Shown piece after piece: positions 1 through 8,339 of a stretch of 54,842 bases of DNA. Positions within the stretch are counted from its first letter, which is position 1; each line of letters begins with the position of its first letter. Under the pieces are notes generated by a model. The model was given only the letters and a program-made list of their open reading frames with translations, was not told the origin of the DNA and searched no databases. A program made the position numbers and the translations under genes. Source of the stretch: Candidatus Woesearchaeota archaeon. Its GTDB lineage: Archaea > Nanobdellota > Nanobdellia > Woesearchaeales > GW2011-AR9. Location: contig JABJOX010000055.1 of NCBI GenBank assembly GCA_018664115.1, forward strand, positions 1-54,842, given 5' to 3'.

Positions 1-76
1 CTAAAGCTGGTCCTAATGGTGGTGCGGCTGTTGCCTTTCCACCTTCAATTAATGCTTCTACAGTTTGTTTTCCCAA
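1..76 (-). CDS. rpl11: Ribosomal protein uL11, 5' part only
   Basis: Only the first 25 codons lie in the window; the gene runs off the left edge. The reading MGKQTVEALIEGGKATAAPP is the typical archaeal uL11 start, with the VE-L-EGGKA-PPLGPAL pattern of the ribosomal stalk-base protein that binds 23S rRNA. The start is a TTG preceded by GGTGA six bases upstream, a good Shine-Dalgarno match. It is too short for the ORF track. The archaeal form of this motif is one of the best lineage clues in the window. Confidence 0.85.
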   Translation of the reverse strand, partial: MGKQTVEALIEGGKATAAPPLGPAL

Positions 77-171
77 TTTGATTCACCTATAATTATTATA
101 TTTGTGCGTAACTTTAGTTAAAATGAATGTTTTCTTTATAAGGTTTACGGGAAAGAATTAACAAGTATTAC

Positions 172-2022
172 CTAATCTTTTGCTTCATCTGAATCATCAA
201 TGTCATTACTGGGATCATTATTTTCTTCAGGTTCAGAGGTACAACTTTCATTGGAATCATCTCTTAAATCAGGGGAGAGATAAATTTCGTTTATTAATCT
301 ATGATTCCTTTCGTCTCTACCTTCTCCTAGAATAAGTGATTCTAAAGAATTTGTAGATCTCTCTTCTCTTGGTTCTCTATTAGGTCTTTCATTTATTGAG
401 CTTAAATAGTCTATAGGTTCAAATATATTATACATATTATTTAAATTATTTAAATTACGCTCGTTTAAAATAATATTGTTATTAATTAATGAGTCTAAGT
501 TATTATGATTATTATAACGAATTATTTCATTGTTAGCTGATTCTCTATTTAATTGATAAATCTCACTTATTGGTTCTCTATTAATTCGATAGATCTCATT
601 TGATGGTGGTATAACTGATCCACTCAAGATATCATACAAACTTCTTCCGTCACCATAAGGTATTTCATCTCTTGGTACCTCAAAACGATTATTCAAATTA
701 AGATTACTTAAAAGTTCATCACTTAAACCAAAATTATAAACAGAATCTCCTATAGGCCTACTTGGTGGAGTTATTAAAGCACTTGGATCAGTAATGCCAT
801 ACGATTTAAACAAAGCCAATTCTTGTGCTGAGAATTCTCTTTTTGCTAATGAAGCTAATAATTCAGGATGCTCTCTAACAATTTTGTCAAAAGCCACTAA
901 TTGTGTTTGAGGAACATTAAACGTAACAACCTTATTATCTTCGTCCCCATTTTTGTATTGAAAACCAATAGAATCCCAATCAACTGCTCTTGGTTTTAGT
1001 TCGTGCTTGCCAACTTTATATTCTTTAGCTGCTCTTCCAAAAGCACCGCCAAGACCACTCATCGCTTTTTCTTGATCAACTTCAGTAGTGTGAACATGTT
1101 TATATCCAATAGGTGAACCTTTAGAATCAATGTGTAATAATCTTTCTCCACTAACATGTTCCATTAATAATATTCTTTCATCTTCAGAAAGAACTTGATC
1201 AACATAAGGTTCAAATAATTGGAAATAATGTTCTAATAAACCCTGAGCACGCATAGTAATGTTTCTGCCATTTCTATCAACTAAATTTAATTTTGCATCT
1301 CTTCCATGTTTATTAATTTCAGGAGTTGGTAAAGCATAACCAGATCTAGATTTTGCTGGATTAATTTGTCCTGGTAAAGTGTAACGAAACTGTTCTTCAA
1401 TGTCTCTCATTGATGCGCCAAGTTTTAACATTTCATCAATTTTCTGAAACATAATTAATTGAAATGCTAATGCAGAAGTAACATTTTCAACGCCTGGAAT
1501 ATATTCTCCACAAACTTCAACTCTTCCTTGTGGTCTGTATCGATACATTCCCCCTTTACTATCTCTATTTTGAATAAATAATCTTAATGCTGGATTAACT
1601 GTTTTTGTTAAAAGATGAGCAATTTCTGCAGTTTTCTGTTCTGTATGAGGAAATGTAAAATTAAAATGTCCAGAATGACCTTGCAAATGAACTTGTTCAT
1701 GTTGATAAACGTTGGTATTATATGAATTAATTGCTTCAGTGACTAAATTAATATTTGCAAAAAGATTATGTGCAGTTGCTTCAGCAGAACCAGGTTGAAC
1801 AAAGAATGGTGCTGAAGTAACTTCTGGTGCGTCCCCATCAATATAAAAAGCACCACCAGTAGAAAGTCTTAAAGCACTGTTTCCTCTTTGAAAATGTTCT
1901 CCTTGAAGTCTTTGAGCAAATTGTCTGAAATAATCATTTAATGTATAATGGTCAGAGATTTTTCTATCTTTTCCTATTAACAAAAACTCATTTTCTACAC
2001 CCAATACAGCTTTTTTAGTCAT
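172..2022 (-). CDS. PafA/Dop-like carboxylate-amine ligase candidate with Asn-rich acidic tail
   Basis: 616 aa. Residues 1 to about 430 look like a glutamine-synthetase-fold ligase of the Pup ligase/deamidase type. The N-terminus has GVENEF (compare G-E-E in PafA/Dop). It is followed by GGAFYIDGDAPEVTSAP, which resembles the NGA-Y-D-HPEY-TPE strand, and GHSGHFNFTF, where H-x-N metal or nucleotide ligands would sit. The last 180 residues are a low-complexity tail rich in Asn, Glu and Arg, with repeated NREP/NRES/EIYRINRE phrases, ending in EPEENNDPSNDIDDSDEAKD. PafA/Dop proteins are normally 450-500 aa, so the tail is additional. A TATA box (TTTATAAATAG) lies upstream in the shared divergent region. 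It could instead be another GS/GSH-type ligase; no Pup gene is seen here. Confidence 0.45.
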   Translation of the reverse strand: MTKKAVLGVENEFLLIGKDRKISDHYTLNDYFRQFAQRLQGEHFQRGNSALRLSTGGAFYIDGDAPEVTSAPFFVQPGSAEATAHNLFANINLVTEAINSYNTNVYQHEQVHLQGHSGHFNFTFPHTEQKTAEIAHLLTKTVNPALRLFIQNRDSKGGMYRYRPQGRVEVCGEYIPGVENVTSALAFQLIMFQKIDEMLKLGASMRDIEEQFRYTLPGQINPAKSRSGYALPTPEINKHGRDAKLNLVDRNGRNITMRAQGLLEHYFQLFEPYVDQVLSEDERILLMEHVSGERLLHIDSKGSPIGYKHVHTTEVDQEKAMSGLGGAFGRAAKEYKVGKHELKPRAVDWDSIGFQYKNGDEDNKVVTFNVPQTQLVAFDKIVREHPELLASLAKREFSAQELALFKSYGITDPSALITPPSRPIGDSVYNFGLSDELLSNLNLNNRFEVPRDEIPYGDGRSLYDILSGSVIPPSNEIYRINREPISEIYQLNRESANNEIIRYNNHNNLDSLINNNIILNERNLNNLNNMYNIFEPIDYLSSINERPNREPREERSTNSLESLILGEGRDERNHRLINEIYLSPDLRDDSNESCTSEPEENNDPSNDIDDSDEAKD

Positions 2023-2122
2023 ATTTTAACTAAAATAAAAGCTATTTATAAACTTTTCGTTTGTTTTGTCACTCGTTAGTTATTACAAACAATAATAAAC
2101 TATTTTACTTTGATATCACATA

Positions 2123-2785
2123 ATGAAACTAAAGATCTACCTATTCCGGCACGGGCAAACGTATTATAACAAGAAACATATCTTTACTGGCTGGAAAGAT
2201 TCTAAATTAACTCCTAAAGGAATTAAAGATGCTAAAAAAGTTGCTAATAAATTAAAACAAAAAAAATTTCAAATAGCATACCAAACAAGATTATCTCGTT
2301 CCAAAGATACTTTAAAACATGTTTTGAAATTTCATCCTGAATGTCAGAAAATTATCAAAGATGATCGGATGATTGAACGTTCTTACGGTAAATTGCAAGG
2401 TCAATCGCATAAAACTTTTGTTGAAGAAGAAGGTAAAGAAGATTATCAAACTTTATTACATTGGCATAAAGTTGACCATCTCAATGGTAAAGAACGAAAA
2501 GATTTTATCAAAAAAATGGGCGAAGCAGAATTAAAGATAGTAAGAAGAAGTTATGACGTCCCTCCTCCGAAAGGTGAATCTGTCAAGATGGTTGAAAAAC
2601 GAGTAAATTCTTTCATTAAAGACCTCTTAAAAAAGATGAAAAAAGAGAGAATTAACGTCGCTATTTCCGCACACGGAAATTCTATGCGACCATTTAGAAA
2701 ATATTTCGAAAAGCTATCTCGAGAACAAATGATGGAATTAGAGAATCCTTGGGATGATTACTTCGAGTATACTGTTAATGTTTAA
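2123..2785 (+). CDS. gpmA: 2,3-bisphosphoglycerate-dependent phosphoglycerate mutase
   Basis: 220 aa, a normal length for dPGM. It interconverts 3- and 2-phosphoglycerate in glycolysis/gluconeogenesis in the cytosol. Histidine-phosphatase motifs are all visible: RHGQT near the N-terminus with the phospho-accepting His, FTGWKDSKLTPKG, the ERSYGKLQGQ segment with the acid residue, GESVKMVEKRV, and AHGNSMR with the second His. The ATG sits about 20 bases after a TATA-like AATAAACTATTTT, so the mRNA is probably leaderless. It diverges from the ligase-like gene and its end overlaps the convergent wHTH gene by 4 bases. dPGM is uncommon in archaea, which mostly use iPGM, so transfer from bacteria is possible. 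Confidence 0.85.
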   Translation: MKLKIYLFRHGQTYYNKKHIFTGWKDSKLTPKGIKDAKKVANKLKQKKFQIAYQTRLSRSKDTLKHVLKFHPECQKIIKDDRMIERSYGKLQGQSHKTFVEEEGKEDYQTLLHWHKVDHLNGKERKDFIKKMGEAELKIVRRSYDVPPPKGESVKMVEKRVNSFIKDLLKKMKKERINVAISAHGNSMRPFRKYFEKLSREQMMELENPWDDYFEYTVNV

Positions 2786-3141
2786 GAAATAGTAGTCTGC
2801 AGTTTCCGCTTCGGTTTCTTAACCTCTTTAAAATACTCTTTCACGTCAATAAACTGCTTAACTTCTTTGTTAATTTTATCCATGATCTTAACCCCTTTCT
2901 CAGTGAATTTGACCATTCTTTTCTCATATTCAATTAGTTTTTTATCTTCTAAAGTTTCCAGATTCTTATATAACGCTCGTTCCTGTTTTCCAACAATTCC
3001 CGACGCTAAAAGTAGTTCTATAAACGCTATTTTCGACGTTCGAAGACGTAAATGTTTCTCAGAAAGTGGTTGATTTAACGATTGGTAAAACTGTCTTAGA
3101 GAATACAAAATTAATTTCTGAGTTTTAGTGATTTTAATCAT
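2782..3141 (-). CDS. Small winged-helix DNA-binding protein
   Basis: 119 aa from the internal ATG (MIKITKTQKLIL). The longer ORF start would run through the divergent PAC2 promoter and coding region, so it is rejected. Residues 1-85 form a wHTH-like pattern: KTQKLILYSLRQFYQ, then AFIELLLASGIVGKQERALYKNLETLEDKKLI, where a recognition helix is followed by a wing ending YEKRMVKFTEKGVKIM. Basic C-terminal tail (KKPKRKLQ). Probably a transcription regulator. It is divergent from the PAC2 gene with about 110 bases between, so it may control itself and that gene; target unknown. Confidence 0.6.
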   Translation of the reverse strand: MIKITKTQKLILYSLRQFYQSLNQPLSEKHLRLRTSKIAFIELLLASGIVGKQERALYKNLETLEDKKLIEYEKRMVKFTEKGVKIMDKINKEVKQFIDVKEYFKEVKKPKRKLQTTIS

Positions 3142-3250
3142 ATTTAGAGTAAAAGACGTTGAAATATAAAAAGATATAGAGCCTAAATCAGTAATATTTA
3201 AATACCCTAATATAATAACAAAAATATCAACAAAAAAACAGGTGATACAC

Positions 3251-3958
3251 ATGAAAATAACTTTACTTAAAAAACCAAAAAATGTTACTCTTGTAGAAGG
3301 CTTTCCCGGTTTCGGATTAATCGGAACAATTTCCATTGAATTCTTAATGGATCATTTGAAAACAGAGAAGATTGGCGTCGTAGAAATGGAAGAAATTCCG
3401 GCAATGATTGCTATCCATCAAAACAAAGTTATTGAACCAATTTCTATTCACTATAACAAAGAATTTAACATGGTTTTAATCCATGCTATTAACGTCGGTA
3501 AAAATCTAGGTTGGAAATTAGCCGATATGGTAGAACAATTAGCTAAAGACTTAACTGCAAAACAAATTATTTCTTTAGAAGGTGTAGGTAGTCCTAATCC
3601 TGATTCTGGAAGAATATTTTATTATTCAACAACTAATGGAAATACTAGTAAAAAACTTGAAGAAACTGCAAAACCTTTAATGGAAGGGATTATCGTTGGC
3701 GCTACTGGCGCTTTGTTAGCTAAACAAATGAAAATTCCTTTATTAGCATTATTTGCAGAAGCTAAATCGGGTATGCCTGATAGTAAAGCAGCGGCAGAAA
3801 TTATTAAAGCACTAGATGCTTTTACAGGTTTAAAAGTTGATCCTAAACCACTTCTAAAACAAGCAGCAATGTTTGAAAACAAACTAAAATCTATTGTTGA
3901 GAAAGGTCAAAAAGCAGAAGACACACATCAAAAGAAAAAATTATCTTATGTTGGTTAA
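3251..3958 (+). CDS. PAC2-family protein (proteasome assembly chaperone-like)
   Basis: 235 aa. The signature VEGFPGFGLIGTISIEFL opens the protein and the pattern VEMEEIPAMIAIH follows, as in archaeal PbaA/PbaB and eukaryotic PAC2. Archaeal members are implicated in proteasome assembly; the exact role of this copy is not shown. A later segment IISLEGVGSPNPDSGRIFYYST is the second conserved strand-loop. The start is the ATG with GGTGAT five bases upstream; the GTG three codons earlier is part of that ribosome-binding site. The next gene begins 1 base after its stop, so the two are cotranscribed. Confidence 0.85.
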   Translation: MKITLLKKPKNVTLVEGFPGFGLIGTISIEFLMDHLKTEKIGVVEMEEIPAMIAIHQNKVIEPISIHYNKEFNMVLIHAINVGKNLGWKLADMVEQLAKDLTAKQIISLEGVGSPNPDSGRIFYYSTTNGNTSKKLEETAKPLMEGIIVGATGALLAKQMKIPLLALFAEAKSGMPDSKAAAEIIKALDAFTGLKVDPKPLLKQAAMFENKLKSIVEKGQKAEDTHQKKKLSYVG

Positions 3959-3959
3959 A

Positions 3960-4229
3960 ATGGCTAAAGAAAAACAACCAAAACCAGAGAAGAAAGTAGA
4001 AGTTCCACAAACCCATAAAGAAGAAAAACACAGTTACTTCCCTAGACTATTAATTGTTTATAGTTTAATTGTAATTGTCATAGCACTAAACCACTTCTTT
4101 AATTGGTATTCTTTCCCAAGTTATGTAACCACTGTAATATTATTAATCTCTGGATTATGGATGTTAAAGATTGGTGTTGCTAAAGGTTTCTATGGGAGAA
4201 GAAAAGAAATATTTAAAAAATATATTTAA
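3960..4229 (+). CDS. Two-helix membrane protein
   Basis: 89 aa from MAKEKQPK, which starts just after the PAC2 stop; the longer ORF overlaps PAC2 and adds only a basic run. Residues 1-28 are charged and cytosolic. Two hydrophobic helices follow (LLIVYSLIVIVIALNHFF and SYVTTVILLISGLWMLKIG), then a basic tail (GRRKEIFKKYI). Family not recognised. Its position one base after PAC2 implies cotranscription, not a shared function. It ends overlapping the convergent hydrolase by 4 bases. Confidence 0.6.
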   Translation: MAKEKQPKPEKKVEVPQTHKEEKHSYFPRLLIVYSLIVIVIALNHFFNWYSFPSYVTTVILLISGLWMLKIGVAKGFYGRRKEIFKKYI

Positions 4230-4981
4230 CACAAGAATTCTTCCAATATTTTATTTATTTCTTCTTTATTATCTAACATTACTACGTGTTTTCCTGGAAT
4301 TTTAATTATCTTGGAATATGATAATTCTTTGTCTAAGAAATTTACGACTTCTTCTTTAATTAATTCATCGTCATCACTTCGAATTATTAACGTATCTGTA
4401 TTAACTTCAGATAGATTTTTTGGCACACCATAATCCATTAACGCGTGAATGTTAGCATATAATCCTGCTGCAGAAGTTGCTCTTAAACCGTTTAAGAATG
4501 AGTAATGAGCGTTAGAAAACATTGCTCCAGATAAATCTGCTGGTTTATCTCTAACAGAATTATCATTCTTAGCAAACCCTTTAACAATTTCAAGTACATT
4601 ACGTACTAACTTAACCTGTAGTGTTAAAAAATAATCATTATATAATGCCGGATTAATTAAACAAACATAATCGACTTTATTTGGATGTTTAGTAGCATAT
4701 TCTAATGCTACTGCCCCACCTAAACTAAATCCCACAAGATCTACTTTTGGAATCTTTTCAGTCGTTAAAACTCTATCTAAAGATTCTGCTTGTCTAGGAA
4801 TAGAAGTTTTACCATCTGTTAAAAGAGATCTTCCGTGTCCTTCTAAATCAACTGCTAATGTAGACTTTAAAAGACCATCTAAGTAATTAATTTGATGGTT
4901 AAAAATAGAATGATCTTCTCCTAATCCATGTAAGAATACTATTGGTTTACCTACTCTTTTTTTAAATTCGTAATGTAACAT
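4226..4981 (-). CDS. Alpha/beta-hydrolase fold protein
   Basis: 251 aa, a single-domain esterase/lipase-type hydrolase. Oxyanion-hole motif HGLGEDHSIF near residue 18, then DLEGHGRS, nucleophile elbow GFSLGG (Ser near residue 88), acid region LIIRSDDDELI, and catalytic His in GKHVVML. All three catalytic residues are in the expected order and spacing. No signal peptide, so cytosolic. The substrate cannot be told from sequence; 2-hydroxy-6-oxo-dienoate hydrolase-like and carboxylesterase-like members look alike. Transcribed alone, convergent with the PAC2 operon. Confidence 0.8.
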   Translation of the reverse strand: MLHYEFKKRVGKPIVFLHGLGEDHSIFNHQINYLDGLLKSTLAVDLEGHGRSLLTDGKTSIPRQAESLDRVLTTEKIPKVDLVGFSLGGAVALEYATKHPNKVDYVCLINPALYNDYFLTLQVKLVRNVLEIVKGFAKNDNSVRDKPADLSGAMFSNAHYSFLNGLRATSAAGLYANIHALMDYGVPKNLSEVNTDTLIIRSDDDELIKEEVVNFLDKELSYSKIIKIPGKHVVMLDNKEEINKILEEFLC

Positions 4982-5214
4982 ATTAATTCATCATTTTTCC
5001 AGTTTTTATTAATTTTATGCATAATGAAACTTCTTACATTTGATTGTATCTTTTAAGTATTTAAGTTTTAGTTATTAGTCGCAAGAATCTTATGTTTTTC
5101 TGCTTAAAAGCTTTAAGTATTTCAAGAATAAAACCTTTAATCAAATCCAATAAATTTCAGAACCAAAATCACCCCAATAAAAACATTTTTATAGTCTAAA
5201 ATAATAACCCTAAC

Positions 5215-5511
5215 ATGATCAAAAAGTGGTTGATAAGAATCGCAATAGTAACAGGAATACTAATTTTCTTAGGGATTCTAACATACGGACAAGTGTTTAA
5301 CTTTGTATTGAAACCTTTTTCAGAAAGATGTGGTGTTTCTTCATTATTTGATTATGATCAAAATTGTGAATGCGATGGTTTCAGTTTTAATGAATTAACT
5401 GAAGGAAGCACAAATACTTATTGCTTAGGAACTTGCGGCGAATGTACTTGCAATGATTACATAAATGAAACTTGGCAAGAAACAGATTGCAAACAACCAA
5501 ACGCAGAATAA
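5215..5511 (+). CDS. Small membrane-anchored Cys-rich exported protein
   Basis: 98 aa. One N-terminal hydrophobic helix (IAIVTGILIFLGILTYGQVF) after KK/R positive charges acts as signal or anchor. The outside part carries eight cysteines (RC, NCEC, YC, TCGECTC, DC) and ends QPNAE, suggesting disulfide knots or metal binding. Asn/Thr content suggests glycosylation sites (NETW). No family recognised. A TATA-like TTTTTATAG about 25 bases before the ATG suggests a leaderless mRNA. Confidence 0.55.
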   Translation: MIKKWLIRIAIVTGILIFLGILTYGQVFNFVLKPFSERCGVSSLFDYDQNCECDGFSFNELTEGSTNTYCLGTCGECTCNDYINETWQETDCKQPNAE

Positions 5512-5654
5512 AACTTTTAATCAATTCTTGAATTTTCCATTATCAACATTACCTCAAAAAAACCATTAAAAAAACGAAGCACTTATTTCTTGCAAAAGGC
5601 CGGCTTTTTTTAACAAAAAGTACTAAAAGTCGCTAAACGTCACACTTTATACAG

Positions 5655-5698
5655 AATGTTACGAAAAAAGTAATAAAATATGCTCAAAACGTAACATT
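5655..5698. promoter_or_regulatory. Inverted repeat upstream of the tyrosine recombinase
   Basis: AATGTTACG and its exact reverse complement CGTAACATT are separated by 26 bases, and another GTTAC follows at about 5710. The right arm abuts the TTTAAATA box about 25 bases before the recombinase ATG. This could be an operator or the recombinase's own binding site. The spacing is longer than the 6-base centre of dif-type sites, so a crossover site is less likely. Confidence 0.4.
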
Positions 5699-5726
5699 TA
5701 AATAATCCGTTACCTTTTCTTCGAAG

Positions 5727-6347
5727 ATGAATGAAAAAGTGGTGAAGAAAGGACATAGCAGAAGCCAGTTTCATCTTTCTGAAGAACAAATCAAACAATT
5801 GATAAAACACACTGACAAATTAAGGGACAAAGTAATTATCAAACTTTTGGCATATTGTGGATTAAGACGTTTCGAATTAGCAAAAATAAAAATTTCTGAT
5901 GTTAATTTAGAAACTAACAAAATTTATATTCTTGGTAAAAAAAATATTGAACGACTTGCAACTCTTTTTTCTGATCAACTTGTTGAAGACATTAAGATTT
6001 ATATGCAATATGTGTTAAATAATGCAAAACAGGGATATCTCTTTCCAGCTGTTTCAAGTTTAAATGAACGAGAACATATTACCTCTACTCAAATCAATAG
6101 GATTGTTGCCAAAGCCGGGCATCGTGCTCAATTACATAATCCCATCCCTGGATTAAAGAATATTAACCCTCATATTTTACGTCATAGTTGCGCTAGGCAT
6201 CTTAAAGACAGAGGGCTTAGTTTAGAGGTAGTTCAGCGTGTTTTGGGCCATTTATCGTTCAAAACTACTATGGATTTGTATGGTACAAAGAGTATTTCTG
6301 AAATGGACGGTGAATTAATAGAAAAAGCGGGCAATTTGTTTGAATGA
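5727..6347 (+). CDS. Tyrosine recombinase, catalytic domain only (Xer/integrase family)
   Basis: 206 aa. Catalytic residues are in place: Arg I in CGLRRFELAKI, the beta-hairpin Lys in ILGKKNIER, HILRHSCARHL (His and Arg II), LGHLSFKTTMDLYG (His/Trp position and Tyr nucleophile). The usual N-terminal SAM-like core-binding domain (about 90 aa) is missing: the protein opens with a 20-aa basic stretch and goes straight into LSEEQIKQLI. It cuts and rejoins DNA through a 3'-phosphotyrosine link. It lies at the left side of the accessory island, so it may be the island's integrase or a XerA paralogue. A TATA at about -25 gives a leaderless start. Confidence 0.85.
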   Translation: MNEKVVKKGHSRSQFHLSEEQIKQLIKHTDKLRDKVIIKLLAYCGLRRFELAKIKISDVNLETNKIYILGKKNIERLATLFSDQLVEDIKIYMQYVLNNAKQGYLFPAVSSLNEREHITSTQINRIVAKAGHRAQLHNPIPGLKNINPHILRHSCARHLKDRGLSLEVVQRVLGHLSFKTTMDLYGTKSISEMDGELIEKAGNLFE

Positions 6348-6517
6348 TTAAAATTCTTCTAAAATGGTTAATAAAATATTCTTGTTTTGATTGTAATTTA
6401 TTAGTTTGTTTCTTTTAGTTGTTGGTTTTAGTCTTTATGTTAAAAATAGTAAATAGTTCTTAGTATTTGATTAAATGATGAGTTATTAAAACATCTAATC
6501 AGAAATAGCAAGTTTTG

Positions 6518-7237
6518 TCATTGAAATTGGTCTGGAAAATTGCTATAAATCCCATCTACTGCTAAAAGTTTTAATCTTTCGATATCTTTTTTAGAATTTG
6601 CCACCCAAACATTAACTTTTAAATTGTTTTTATGTAAAAAATCAATCATTCCTTTCGTTGCTAAAGGCGATGTTAAATTAACTTCATTAACGTTTGCAGC
6701 TTTTACTCTTCTTAAGATCAATCTTTTTGTAATTGGCAAAATTAATAAACGAGAAATATCAAACAATATTTGTCCGAAATCAGTTTTTGTTGACCAATAA
6801 ATCAATGCGGACCTAATCCCTTTTTTTTTAGCTTCTAGTAAACTTTCTTTATGGTTAGAAGAAATAATGGTTTGTTTAACAAAACGTTCTTTAACAACAA
6901 TTTCTATAACTTTCTTGACAGAATTTAATTCTTTTATTTCAATATTTAATTTACATTTATTTCTACAAACTTTTATCACTTCTTCTAAAGTAGGAATCTT
7001 TTCTCCTTTCCCTGCATCTAGTTTCTTAAGTTCCTTTAATGTTAGTTCAGAAACTTTTCCTTTGCCATTAGTTGTTCTATTAACAGTTTCGTCGTGAATA
7101 ACAACTAACTTATGATCTTTTGTTAACTGTACATCTAACTCTATGGCGTCAGAATTAAGCTCTATCGCTTTCCTGAAAGAACGTAATGTATTCTCTGGTT
7201 CGTATCCAGAAGCACCTCTATGAGCGATTTTAAGCAT
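6518..7237 (-). CDS. Glycerophosphodiester phosphodiesterase
   Basis: 239 aa, normal length. Starts MLKIAHRGASGYEPENTLRSF, the HRG and EPENTL catalytic signature, followed by AIELDVQLTKDHKLVVIHDETVNRTT with the ELD metal ligands and second catalytic His. It hydrolyses glycerophosphodiesters to glycerol 3-phosphate and an alcohol with a divalent metal. IEIKE in the middle supplies a further metal ligand and WVANSKKDIERL the final conserved strand. No signal peptide, so cytosolic (UgpQ-like). Monocistronic. Confidence 0.9.
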   Translation of the reverse strand: MLKIAHRGASGYEPENTLRSFRKAIELNSDAIELDVQLTKDHKLVVIHDETVNRTTNGKGKVSELTLKELKKLDAGKGEKIPTLEEVIKVCRNKCKLNIEIKELNSVKKVIEIVVKERFVKQTIISSNHKESLLEAKKKGIRSALIYWSTKTDFGQILFDISRLLILPITKRLILRRVKAANVNEVNLTSPLATKGMIDFLHKNNLKVNVWVANSKKDIERLKLLAVDGIYSNFPDQFQ

Positions 7238-7395
7238 ACTAGAAGGAATGTTTTAGAAGTTATAAAGATTTCTTATTTGAATGGTTTAAATGTTTTAAAA
7301 TTGCCAGAACATGAACACCAAATAAATCAACCATTTTCTTTTGATTGATTTGACCTTTTTCTTGACCTCGGGAAAATGGTCCAGAATATCCACCC

Positions 7396-8244
7396 CTATT
7401 CTTTATGTTCTATCTTGTTCTTATCTTTAAAATGAATCTCTTCTGCATTTTTTTTGGTTACTACTTTTTCGCCCAATCTTTTTTCAATCCGATCTTTGGC
7501 AACTTTTGCAGTTGCTCCACCTTCTTTAGCAATATCTTTACTTTCATCAAAATTAGAAGGATCTTCTTTTTCAGAGATTTCTTTAGTTGCTGCTTCTGCC
7601 AACATGTTAAGAACTAATTCTATATTAGTCATGTTATCTCTTAAGTTTTCTTTTTTCAAACCCTTAAACTGCTTATAATCTTTGATTGTCTTTCCAGACC
7701 ATGCTTTAGTAATCTCATTTGTTAAAATCGCATAATCGTTTTGTTTGTTAATTCCCACTCTATTCCACTCATCAGTCAATTCTTTTCTGACTTCAATAGT
7801 TTTTAACCTTTGGTTAATCCAATCTTTAGAATAACCTTTTTGTAAATATGTCTTCATGGCCCTATCAATAGTTAACTCTGGATCAGACATTTCATCAATT
7901 CTCTCATTACCAACTTCTGCCAGCCACATCTTAAACGGTTCTGCCTTTTTAGAAGGTATTGACTGAATTAATCTTAAAAGTTGTTCTGTATCAGCACAAT
8001 CGGTTTCTCTTAATTTGCCATCAGATGCAAGTAATTTCAAACGGTGACAATTTGTCACCACTTCACTTCCTTCTTCTTTTAGTCTCTGACTTAACTTATT
8101 CCAATATTTTCTAGCAGTTTGAAAATCTACTTGCTCGGTCAAGATAGCAACAATATCAACTATTGAGAAATACCATTTTTCCTCATCTTCATTCCATTTA
8201 GTTCTTATTTTCTGATGTTCAAAGAGTTTTATAGCATTTTTCAT
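7396..8244 (-). CDS. BRO-N domain protein (DinD/antirepressor type)
   Basis: 282 aa. Residues 1-95 match the BRO-N pattern: IKLFEHQKIRTKWNEDEEKWYFSIVDIVAILTE, then ARKYWNKLSQRLKEEG and LKLLASDGKLRETDCADTEQLLRLIQSIPSKKAEPFK. This is the DNA-binding antirepressor domain common in viruses and integrated elements. The C-terminal half (MSDPELTIDRAMKTYLQKGYSKDWINQRL onward) resembles the DinD extension. TATATAAATA sits upstream at the right distance. A gene of this type is a usual marker of mobile-element DNA. Target unknown. Confidence 0.8.
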   Translation of the reverse strand: MKNAIKLFEHQKIRTKWNEDEEKWYFSIVDIVAILTEQVDFQTARKYWNKLSQRLKEEGSEVVTNCHRLKLLASDGKLRETDCADTEQLLRLIQSIPSKKAEPFKMWLAEVGNERIDEMSDPELTIDRAMKTYLQKGYSKDWINQRLKTIEVRKELTDEWNRVGINKQNDYAILTNEITKAWSGKTIKDYKQFKGLKKENLRDNMTNIELVLNMLAEAATKEISEKEDPSNFDESKDIAKEGGATAKVAKDRIEKRLGEKVVTKKNAEEIHFKDKNKIEHKE

Positions 8245-8339
8245 ATTAAACTTAATAGTAGAACTTATTTATATATTATTTGTATACTTGACCAGTGGGT
8301 ATGTGGGTATTAAAAGCACCTTTTTAGAATCTATTTATC

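Noticed and set aside
3141-3336. N-terminal membrane extension of the wHTH protein in the ORF track
   Set aside because: It would be read through the promoter and the first codons of the divergent PAC2 gene; the internal ATG is better.
5590-5612. GGCCGGC followed by a T-run as a terminator after the Cys-rich gene
   Set aside because: The stem is very short and archaeal termination relies mainly on T-tracts; kept only as a possibility.
7238-7395. Open frame on the minus strand reading GGYSGPFSRGQEKG and on to a stop near 7250
   Set aside because: No start codon or ribosome-binding site before GGY; the only ATG leaves about 25 codons. Probably chance or a remnant.
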